From Clostridia bacterium (lineage in GTDB: Bacteria; Bacillota; DSM-521; Neomoorellales; SLTJ01), in the NCBI GenBank assembly GCA_024653205.1, contig JANLFO010000020.1, positions 1-44,697 on the forward strand: a DNA stretch of 44,697 bases. The letters run 5' to 3'. Both the position numbers and the translations under genes were made by a program. Positions within the stretch are counted from its first letter, which is position 1. Every line of letters starts with the position of its first letter. Below the pieces are notes generated by a model, which saw only the letters and a program-made list of their open reading frames with translations, was not told the origin of the DNA and ran no database searches. Shown here in pieces: positions 39,294-44,697 of this stretch.

Positions 39294-39725
39294 TTACCAG
39301 AACCCCGGCCGCGAATAAACCTTCAGTTCCTGACGCAGCCCGGCCAGGTCCAGGTGGCGGCCGGGGCAGAGGGTGGCCGCTCCCGGCACCTCCCGGTGGC
39401 CCAGGACCCGCGCCGGCGGCAGGCCCCACACCCGGCAAAGGCAGAACAGCAATTCCCGCAAGGCCGCTTCCTGGGCTTCGGTGGGCGGCCGCTCCTCCAG
39501 GTTGCCGATGACCGCCACGCCTATGCCCCGGCGGTTCATGTCCGACGCCGCGCAGTGGGCGCCGGGAAGCTCCAGGCTCCTCCCCCGCACCGAGCGCCCG
39601 TCCCTCTCGATCAGGAAGTGGTAGCCCACGTCCCGCCAGCCCAGGGACAGGTGGTATCTTCTCACCTGCTCCGCGTCCTTCTCCTCCGCGCCGGTGTGGT
39701 GCACGATCACGTAGCGCCAATCCAC
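39294..39725 (-). CDS. N-acetylmuramoyl-L-alanine amidase (Amidase_2)
   Basis: A 143-residue zinc amidase of the T7-lysozyme/PGRP fold that cuts between muramic acid and L-Ala of peptidoglycan. YVIVHHTGAEE supplies the first His ligand, VGYHFLIERDG the conserved Tyr/His, RRGIGVAVIGN the core strand, and VLGHREV with TLCPG the second His and the Cys ligand. No signal peptide, so export would need lysis or a holin-like partner; the YvrJ gene upstream is a possible candidate (inference). Could act in phage-type lysis or in sporulation. Confidence 0.9.
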   Translation of the reverse strand: MDWRYVIVHHTGAEEKDAEQVRRYHLSLGWRDVGYHFLIERDGRSVRGRSLELPGAHCAASDMNRRGIGVAVIGNLEERPPTEAQEAALRELLFCLCRVWGLPPARVLGHREVPGAATLCPGRHLDLAGLRQELKVYSRPGFW

Positions 39726-39821
39726 GTCTCTCCCTCCCTATCTATCGTCCGGCGGGTTTCCGGGGGCGTCCGGCGCCTCTTGCTGCCCGAGTCCGGCACC
39801 CGGCAGCGGGCCCACCGCGAG

Positions 39822-40016
39822 TCAACAGCCGTAGCCACCTTCCACCATGCCCTTTACCTCGGCGTAGTCCACGCCTCCCTGGCGGGCCACCACCACGGTG
39901 AGGATGGTTACCGACTTCTGCAGCTCCTTGATCACCGGCTCCAGCCGCACCAGGAGGTAGAAGGCCACCACCATGGGAAAGCCGTAGTTGGCGGCGAGCC
40001 TGAACAGGTCTTCCAC
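39822..40016 (-). CDS. yvrJ: YvrJ-family small membrane protein
   Basis: A 64-residue protein: VEDLFRLAANYGFPMVVAFY then LLVRLEPVIKELQKSVTIL, a single helix followed by an amphipathic stretch, as in YvrJ proteins. The GTG at 40016 has GGAGGTGA upstream. The longer frame adds 25 Pro/Asp-rich residues without conservation. Function unknown. YvrJ proteins commonly lie beside DUF2922 and DUF1659 genes, as here. Confidence 0.8.
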   Translation of the reverse strand: MEDLFRLAANYGFPMVVAFYLLVRLEPVIKELQKSVTILTVVVARQGGVDYAEVKGMVEGGYGC

Positions 40017-40152
40017 AGCTCTCACCTCCTCACATGGTTTGTCACCCGGGTTATCCGGATCCCCCGGCCGGCGCCCGCGGGCGAAGGTCACGGCTCCCCG
40101 GGCAGCCGGGGTGCGGGCGGGGAGTCCGGCTCCCTCCCCGCCCTGTCACGGG

Positions 40153-40374
40153 CTAGAAGCTAAACTCCTGCACCACTTCGGATACCTCCACCAGGCGGGC
40201 GTCCACCTTGGCCACCAGGTCACCGCCGCCGGTCTCGAACACGTTCTTGGCGATGATGGCGTCCATTACCGCCCCCACTTCCTGGGCGGTAAGACCGGCC
40301 TTGGGGTCGGGCACCCTCAGGGTGGCGATCCGTCCGGCAGCGTTGCGGAAGCGCAGGTCCAGGCGCTGGGCCAC
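40153..40374 (-). CDS. DUF2922-type small protein
   Basis: A 73-residue protein: QRLDLRFRNAAGRIATLRVP then LTAQEVGAVMDAIIAKNVF, and ARLVEVSEVVQEFSF at the end, the DUF2922 pattern. The GTG at 40374 has a GGAGGTGA Shine-Dalgarno. It is encoded just after its usual DUF1659 neighbour. Role unknown. Confidence 0.82.
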   Translation of the reverse strand: MAQRLDLRFRNAAGRIATLRVPDPKAGLTAQEVGAVMDAIIAKNVFETGGGDLVAKVDARLVEVSEVVQEFSF

Positions 40375-40413
40375 GGCGCATCACCTCCCTTCTCTAGGAT
40401 TAGGCCGCCGCGA

Positions 40414-40638
40414 TTAGGCGCTGATGAGGCTGGAGAGGGTCTGGCGCCTGACCTCCGCCAGGGGGTAGGCCACCAGCCCGGCTACCGCCGCGCCCACGTC
40501 ATAGGCGTCCTGGTCGGTGGCGGAGGGCTTGAGGCTGGCGTACCGCAGGCTGCGGTAGACCGGGTTGCCCTCGCCGTCGGTTCCGGTCTGGACCAGCACC
40601 ACCAGGGTGCTGTCCACCGGGGTAGCGGATACGGGCAT
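40414..40638 (-). CDS. DUF1659-type small protein
   Basis: A 74-residue protein: LVVLVQTGTDGEGNPVYRSL then YASLKPSATDQDAYDVGAAV and LVAYPLAEVRRQTLSSL, the DUF1659 pattern. The ATG follows GGGAGGG. First gene of the leftward YvrJ/amidase group and divergent from the repressor gene at 41016. Confidence 0.83.
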   Translation of the reverse strand: MPVSATPVDSTLVVLVQTGTDGEGNPVYRSLRYASLKPSATDQDAYDVGAAVAGLVAYPLAEVRRQTLSSLISA

Positions 40639-41015
40639 ATGCGTTCCCTCCCTTCTCTTGGCGTGACCGGGGCCGGTCCCGGCCGGCGGGACGTGGCCCC
40701 GAGCGCGGCTACTATCCGTCCGTAGCGTATGCGAGGCCGGTTCGGACGTGCCGCCTATCAGCTACGGGCAGATGATAACTCCGGCCCCGGTCCGGGGGCA
40801 AGGGCGGCAGGCGGGCGCCTGCGGCCATGTACTTTCTTGTCCGCGCCCGGACCCCTTTTCTCTGTTCCTGGCATACATTTTGGGGGCTTGTTCGTCCGGC
40901 CTTGCCGGAGGTATCATATGATCGACGGCAGGTATGAGCGGGCCGGCGCGGCTGCCGCGTGCGCGGGCGGGCACGGCCCGGGAAGCAGCAAAGAACGAGC
41001 GGGGAGTGACGGAGA
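40639..41015. promoter_or_regulatory. divergent intergenic region upstream of the repressor
   Basis: About 377 bases between the DUF1659 gene and the divergent repressor gene, with no supported gene. It contains a perfect 10-bp palindrome ATCATATGAT (40913-40922), a CCGG-N5-CCGG hairpin just before it (about 40898-40910) and GGAG before the repressor ATG. It is the likely place for repressor binding and for promoters in both directions, but I could not assign convincing -35/-10 boxes. Confidence 0.45.
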
Positions 41016-41606
41016 ATGAACCTGGGCGAGAGGATAAGGCGGCTGCGGGAGGAGAAGGGCCTGAGCCAGGCGGAGCTGGCCCGCCGGTCGGGCCTCAGCC
41101 CCCAGTACATGTGCGACATCGAGCTGAATAAGGCCAACCCCGGTGTAAGGACCCTGGAGCGCATAGCCCTGGGCCTGGGGCTGCCGGCGGCGCGGCTCCT
41201 GGAGGACCCTCCCGACCTGACCCGGGCGGAAGCGGTGGTGGAGGTGCCGGTGATCGGCCGGGTGCCGGCCGGCGGTCCGGTGATATCGGAGGAGACGGTC
41301 ATGGGCTACCTGCCACTTCCCCGGCGCTTCGCCGAGGAGGGCTTCATCTGCCTGGAGGTCAGCGGGGACAGCATGGAGGGGGTGGGCATTTACCACGGCG
41401 ACCACGTGCTGGTGAGGCTGCAGCCCACGGCGGAGAACGGCCAGACCGTGGTGGCCCGGGTGGACGGGGAGGTCACGGTGAAGCGCTTCTACCGGGTGGG
41501 GAACCGGGTAAGGCTGGAGCCGGCCAACGCCGGCTACCGGCCCATTGAGCCCGAGCAGGTGGAAATAATCGGGGTGGTGAAGAAGGTGATCCGGGACGTG
41601 TACTGA
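41016..41606 (+). CDS. XRE-family repressor with S24/LexA-type self-cleavage domain
   Basis: A 196-residue CI-like repressor. HTH: LGERIRRLREEKGLSQAELA to GVRTLERIALGLGL (residues 3-56). The S24 domain has the cleavage pair Ala85-Gly86 in GRVPAGGPV, nucleophile Ser119 in GDSMEG and general base Lys156 in EVTVKRF, all present, so RecA-stimulated autocleavage is expected. It is the only plus-strand gene for many kilobases and faces the DUF1659/DUF2922/YvrJ/amidase genes, which it may control in response to DNA damage, as in a prophage or domesticated lysis cassette (inference). It could also be a general SOS-like regulator. Confidence 0.92.
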   Translation: MNLGERIRRLREEKGLSQAELARRSGLSPQYMCDIELNKANPGVRTLERIALGLGLPAARLLEDPPDLTRAEAVVEVPVIGRVPAGGPVISEETVMGYLPLPRRFAEEGFICLEVSGDSMEGVGIYHGDHVLVRLQPTAENGQTVVARVDGEVTVKRFYRVGNRVRLEPANAGYRPIEPEQVEIIGVVKKVIRDVY

Positions 41607-41724
41607 GGGTGACTTTAGGTGCTGAGTTTTTGCGCTGTACGAAGAGTATCTTTGAGGCCGGACAAGTCGGCCGCCCGGCCGGAACCGGGCAAGGTTCGGG
41701 CGCGCCGGAGGGGCAAGGCCGAAA

Positions 41725-41742
41725 GGGGTACGGTGGTACCCC
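41725..41742. terminator. 7-bp hairpin between convergent genes
   Basis: GGGGTAC-GGTG-GTACCCC between the repressor gene and the convergent 28-residue gene. No strong T-run on either side, so it may be a weak bidirectional terminator. Confidence 0.35.
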
Positions 41743-41773
41743 TCGCGGCGCTTTCCCGCTTGCGAAAGCCAGC

Positions 41774-41860
41774 CTAGAAGTTGTCGCCCAGCAGGAGCAG
41801 GATGAGGATCAGGAATACCACAAAGCTCCGGCGATCCCACCCGGAACGGGCAAGTTCCAC
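41774..41860 (-). CDS. 28-residue membrane microprotein
   Basis: GTG at 41860 preceded by a GGGAAGGGGGG Shine-Dalgarno. It encodes VELARSGWDRRSFVVF followed by a single hydrophobic helix (LILILLLLGDNF-stop). The pattern (polar N-terminus, one C-terminal helix) recalls YjcZ-like sporulation microproteins, but it lacks their Gly/Tyr-rich part. Function unknown. Confidence 0.55.
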   Translation of the reverse strand: MELARSGWDRRSFVVFLILILLLLGDNF

Positions 41861-41890
41861 TTAAGACCCCCCTTCCCAAGCTCAGGTGCC

Positions 41891-42613
41891 TTACACCTTC
41901 AGGGTATGACCCGCGCCGCCGGTTGGTTCCTGCTGGCAGCGCGGGCCCTGGTCTCTCAGCATCTGGGTGAGGAGGCCGGCCGCCAGGCGCTGGAACTCCG
42001 GCATTTTTATCATCTTGGCCATGACCTCCACCGAGTGGCGGCTCAGCACCGGGATTTCGGCGGCCATGGTGCTGGCCCCGGGCTGTCCCAGGTTGTTCCT
42101 TACCTGCTCCAGGATTTTTAGGAGGCCGTCCAGGAACTCTTCGAACTGCTGCAGCCATCCCATTATTTCCTGGATTCCGTTGCTAAACGTTCCCTCGATA
42201 ATGCCCCTCCGGACGTTCTCTCGCCCCAATAGACCGAGCACCCGGACTAAGGGAGCCGGGGCCGGATCAGGGGGGTCGGCGCCCGCGGCAGGCAGGTTAT
42301 CGTCTGCGGGCGCCCCGGGTTTCCCGGGCTCGGCCGGCGGCAGCGCCGGCTCTGCGGGCGGGAGTGCCGCCGGGGTCGGAGCCGTCTTCGGTGGCGCCGA
42401 GGTGAGGGCCGGCGCCGGCGGCGCCGGTTGCCCGGCCGACGGCGCGGCAGGAACCAGGGCCTGCTTCAGCTCCAAAAGCCCCCCTTTGAGGGCCCTCTGG
42501 CGCTCCACCAGTTCCTCCAGGCGCCTTTCCTGGCGCGCCAGCGCTTCCTCCAGGGCCTCCAGCCGGTACCATATGCGGGGATGCGGTACGGCTGCCATAT
42601 ATTTCCACACCAC
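41891..42613 (-). CDS. coiled-coil protein with Pro/Ala linker, unknown
   Basis: Up to 240 residues in three parts: an N-terminal coiled coil (WYRLEALEEALARQERRLEE then LVERQRALKGGLL, about 16-50), a low-complexity Ala/Pro linker (55-115), and a helical C-terminal domain (VRRGIIEGTFSNGIQEIMGW, QQFEEFLDGLLKILEQVRNN, VEVMAKMIKMPEFQRLAAGL). No family recognised. GTG at 42613 or ATG at 42598 (MAAVPHPRIW) are possible starts. The C-terminal part is the most likely functional domain, and the surrounding microprotein genes suggest a common role, perhaps in the envelope or spore. Confidence 0.6.
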   Translation of the reverse strand: MVWKYMAAVPHPRIWYRLEALEEALARQERRLEELVERQRALKGGLLELKQALVPAAPSAGQPAPPAPALTSAPPKTAPTPAALPPAEPALPPAEPGKPGAPADDNLPAAGADPPDPAPAPLVRVLGLLGRENVRRGIIEGTFSNGIQEIMGWLQQFEEFLDGLLKILEQVRNNLGQPGASTMAAEIPVLSRHSVEVMAKMIKMPEFQRLAAGLLTQMLRDQGPRCQQEPTGGAGHTLKV

Positions 42614-42666
42614 CCTTATGCGCGGCGGGGCCCCGGCACTCGGCCAGGGCCCCGGCTGGTCCGTTC

Positions 42667-42777
42667 TTACTTACCCCAAACCGGGATAAAGAAGAAGAAC
42701 AGCAACGGGATGAACAGGATGAACAGCAGGATGAAGATCCACCAGAAGCCGCCGGGAGCTGCCGTTTCCAGTTGCAC
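42667..42777 (-). CDS. 36-residue membrane microprotein (tandem paralogue 1)
   Basis: GTG at 42777 with AAGGGGG upstream. It encodes VQLETAAPGGFWWIFILLF then a hydrophobic helix with FIPLLFFFFIPVWGK-stop. The first 18 residues are identical to the second microprotein at 42914-43042, so the pair arose by tandem duplication. Predicted single-pass membrane peptide; function unknown. Confidence 0.65.
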   Translation of the reverse strand: MQLETAAPGGFWWIFILLFILFIPLLFFFFIPVWGK

Positions 42778-42913
42778 CGCCTGCTACCCCCTTTCTCTTG
42801 GTGATTGCTTCCCATATCAGGCTATGCCAATCAGCCGATGGTGGTAACCGGTGGGTGCCGTGCCTTCAGCTTCCAGAGAGATCTTGGAGCCTCCGGCCGG
42901 CACCGCCCGTGCT

Positions 42914-43042
42914 TTACGTTTGCTTCTTCTTGCCCGGAGTGTCGGGAATGAAGAAGAAAAACAGGAGCGGGATAAACAAGACAAACAACAGCAGAATAAA
43001 GATCCACCAGAAGCCGCCGGGAGCTGCCGTTTCCAGTTGCAC
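42914..43042 (-). CDS. 42-residue membrane microprotein (tandem paralogue 2)
   Basis: GTG at 43042 with a GAAAGGGGG Shine-Dalgarno. It encodes VQLETAAPGGFWWIFILLL, the same helix wording as its neighbour, and a different, Lys-rich end (IPDTPGKKKQT-stop). Conservation of the protein and its ribosome-binding site in both copies argues that they are real genes despite their size. Confidence 0.65.
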   Translation of the reverse strand: MQLETAAPGGFWWIFILLLFVLFIPLLFFFFIPDTPGKKKQT

Positions 43043-43118
43043 CGTTGCTACCCCCTTTCCTCGGCCGGTTGCCTCCAAACCAATTTATGCCAACCAAGGA
43101 AAAGTGGTAACCGCGGGA

Positions 43119-43430
43119 CTAGCGGTTCCTCTCGAGACTTTTAACGAAATCCCACACCTCGTCCGGCACCGCCGACCCCTTATCCCCCAAGAGCTGACGG
43201 AGGAGCCCGGCCAACTGCCGCTTCTCCTCCGGCCCCAGGCCGGCCAGCAGGCCCTCCACCTGGGAGCGGGCGTCCGACAGGTTATCCCCGGTAAACCCCA
43301 GGTCGGCCAGCCAGGAACGCAGCTGCTCCTCCGAAGGTTTCAAGTCGCGAAAGGCTTCCCAGAGCGAGGCCCCGGTTTCTTCTTCGATCTTCTTGGCCAG
43401 ACGCAGCAGTTCGGACCAGTCTTGGCTCAT
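43119..43430 (-). CDS. small helical protein, unknown
   Basis: A 103-residue, charged, mostly helical protein: DWSELLRLAKKIEEETGASL, SEEQLRSWLADLGFTGD, GLLAGLGPEEKRQLAGLLRQ, PDEVWDFVKSLERNR. No known domain. ATG at 43430 follows a GGAGGGA. It lies between the microproteins and the subtilase on the same strand. Composition resembles the helical C-terminal domain at 41891, but I see no clear homology. Confidence 0.6.
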   Translation of the reverse strand: MSQDWSELLRLAKKIEEETGASLWEAFRDLKPSEEQLRSWLADLGFTGDNLSDARSQVEGLLAGLGPEEKRQLAGLLRQLLGDKGSAVPDEVWDFVKSLERNR

Positions 43431-43476
43431 GTTGCTCCCTCCTGCCTTATGGGGTTCTGCAAACTCTTGCCTCCCG

Positions 43477-44631
43477 CTAGGAGGCTTGGGCCCACAGGCG
43501 GCTCCTGAGCCTCCGCACCAACGCCAGGGCGCTGGGGACCCCCGCCCCCTGCTGCTCCTGAGAAAGACCGGCCACCGGCCGGCAGTGGGAGCGGATAAGC
43601 TGGCGCAGGCTGGCAGGCGTGAGCCGCGGCTCTAGCTCCAGGGCCAGGGCGGCGATGCCGGCCACGTGCGGGGCGGCCATGGAGGTTCCGCTCAGGGTGC
43701 GGTAGCCGCCGGGATAGGTGGAGAGCACCTTGTCTCCGGGAGCGATGACCCCCACTTCCGGCCCGTAGCTGCTGAAATCGGCCAGGCTCCCCTCCTGGGT
43801 AAGGGCACTCACTGCCATTACTTGGGAGTAGCGGCCGGGCACGGTCACCGACTCCGGCAGGCCCAGGTTGCCCGCCGCCGCCACCAGGAATATGCCTGCT
43901 TTGTAGGCTTTTTCTACCGCCCGCCTGAGGGCCAGACTATCCTGGACCATGCCGAAGCTCAGGTTCACCACCCTCACTCCCTGGGAGGCGCACCAGTCCA
44001 GGCCTTCCAGGATAGAGGACAGCCGGCCGTTGCCGGAGTTGTCGAAGGCCTTAACCACGTAGAGCTGGGCATCCGGGGCCACGCCCACTACCCCCAGGCC
44101 GTTCTTGGCCGCGGCCAGGACGCCGGCCACGTGTGTGCCGTGGCCGTTGTCGTCCTGCGGAGGCCGCCCCGGGCGCAGGAGGTTGATGCCGTCGCGCACA
44201 TTGGGCTTTAGGTCCGGGTGATGCAGGTCTACCCCGGTATCGATCACCCCTACCTTTACCCCGGCGCCGGTGGCCGTGGGCCAGACCGGCGGCGCCTCCA
44301 CCCGCGCCACTCCCCAGGGGATTTCCTCCTTCGGCTCCCCCGCCTCGCACACCGCCGCCGGCAGGTCGTCCTCTACCGCCTCTACCTTGGGGTGCTCGGC
44401 CAAAAGCTTTAGAGCTTCTTTTCCGCGCGGAAACAGGCCTACCGCGGCGTCGGCCAGGGGCACGGTCTTGAGCAGCCGCCCGCCGAAAGCCTCCACCAGT
44501 TCGCGGTATTCTTCCGGCGCTACCCCCTGCCGGAACACTACTATCTTAAGGTCCGGCTGCTTCGCCGCCGCCCGGGTCAGAAATGCGGCGGCCAGCAGCA
44601 AGTACCAGGACGGGATCAAAAAAGGCAACAT
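43477..44631 (-). CDS. secreted subtilisin-like serine protease (S8)
   Basis: A 384-residue subtilase with an N-terminal hydrophobic export segment (FLIPSWYLLLAAAFLTRA), an I9-like propeptide (LKIVVFRQGVAPEEYRELVE to about 90) and a catalytic domain with Asp131 (VGVIDTGVD), His164 (NGHGTHVAG) and Ser317 (SGTSMAAPHVAG). The oxyanion Asn is in VAAAGNLGLPESV. The mature part is compact, with no extra C-terminal domain. Role probably extracellular or forespore-side proteolysis. ATG at 44631; the preceding region (44632-44697) includes a GGGGGG Shine-Dalgarno and a TTGATA with a TATACG 15 bases away, a weak promoter candidate. Confidence 0.93.
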   Translation of the reverse strand: MLPFLIPSWYLLLAAAFLTRAAAKQPDLKIVVFRQGVAPEEYRELVEAFGGRLLKTVPLADAAVGLFPRGKEALKLLAEHPKVEAVEDDLPAAVCEAGEPKEEIPWGVARVEAPPVWPTATGAGVKVGVIDTGVDLHHPDLKPNVRDGINLLRPGRPPQDDNGHGTHVAGVLAAAKNGLGVVGVAPDAQLYVVKAFDNSGNGRLSSILEGLDWCASQGVRVVNLSFGMVQDSLALRRAVEKAYKAGIFLVAAAGNLGLPESVTVPGRYSQVMAVSALTQEGSLADFSSYGPEVGVIAPGDKVLSTYPGGYRTLSGTSMAAPHVAGIAALALELEPRLTPASLRQLIRSHCRPVAGLSQEQQGAGVPSALALVRRLRSRLWAQAS

Positions 44632-44697
44632 TACCTGCCCCCCTCGTATAATTTGACCTGCAGGTTATCAAGGAACGCCGACACAGGCAACTGGTAA

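Noticed and set aside
41609-42121. 170-residue plus-strand reading frame after the repressor gene
   Set aside because: It has no recognisable domain, is antisense to the 28- and 240-residue minus-strand genes and has shadow-like composition.
40712-42158. Long minus-strand frames across the repressor gene
   Set aside because: They are antisense to the well-supported XRE/S24 gene and rich in Pro/Arg/His, as expected of shadow frames in GC-rich DNA.
1-44697. CRISPR arrays, rRNA genes, riboswitches
   Set aside because: I looked for regularly spaced repeats, rRNA signature sequences and known riboswitch cores and saw none. The three 11-mers at 37978-38029 are too short and alternate in orientation, so they are not a CRISPR array.

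Overview
The window looks like the chromosome of a GC-rich, spore-former-type Firmicute, probably a thermophilic anaerobe of the Moorella/Thermoanaerobacterales kind. I infer this from the consistent strong Shine-Dalgarno sequences with frequent GTG/TTG starts, sigma-A type promoters, the YwfO/YwgA pair, the YvrJ-DUF2922-DUF1659 group and the overall protein similarity pattern. No taxonomic marker gene is present, so this is an impression and not a proof. Most genes are on the minus strand.

Layout. (1) 1-4323: a patchwork of toxin-antitoxin (TA) cassettes (RHH/PIN, AbrB/PIN, HTH/PIN, a small protein plus nucleotidyltransferase, an AbrB relic), bracketed by two copies of the 3' end of an ATPase gene. 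(2) 4320-9190: a tightly coupled three-gene operon encoding a SIR2-like protein, a 224-residue middle protein and a 752-residue SMC/RecF-like ABC ATPase. This is the best candidate for a poorly described anti-phage or conflict system. (3) 9456-32031: a long leftward surface-polysaccharide locus. It encodes a Wzx-type flippase, the four dTDP-rhamnose enzymes, several glycosyltransferases, an O-antigen-ligase/polymerase-type membrane protein, a UDP-sugar dehydrogenase, an epimerase, an archaeal-type GlcNAc-1-P transferase and a frameshifted Wzz-like chain-length protein. It is interrupted by more TA modules, IS3-type scraps and a Nudix-like/HD/YwgA group. (4) 32235-36156: a second TA patchwork (two HicBA pairs, nucleotidyltransferase/HEPN, RHH/PIN) mixed with relics of sugar-biosynthesis genes and a 690-bp duplication of the flippase 5' end. 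(5) 36257-39266: an orphan ABC-type lipoprotein, a small haem-type membrane protein, a tRNA-Lys/Gln/His cluster and an MNT/HEPN pair. (6) 39294-44631: an amidase, YvrJ, DUF2922 and DUF1659 proteins, a divergent self-cleaving XRE/S24 repressor, several very small membrane proteins and a secreted subtilase.

How it fits together. The polysaccharide genes could build and export a rhamnose- and uronate-containing glycan: lipid-linked initiation by the GPT-type transferase, extension by the glycosyltransferases, flipping by Wzx, polymerisation or ligation by the Wzy/WaaL-type protein and length control by Wzz. However, the first glycosyltransferase (stop codon) and Wzz (several frameshifts) look broken, so the locus may be decaying, or the reads may contain errors. 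About fourteen TA or TA-derived modules, many truncated at short repeats, surround this locus and the SIR2 operon. The region therefore behaves like an accessory island that has been rearranged repeatedly.
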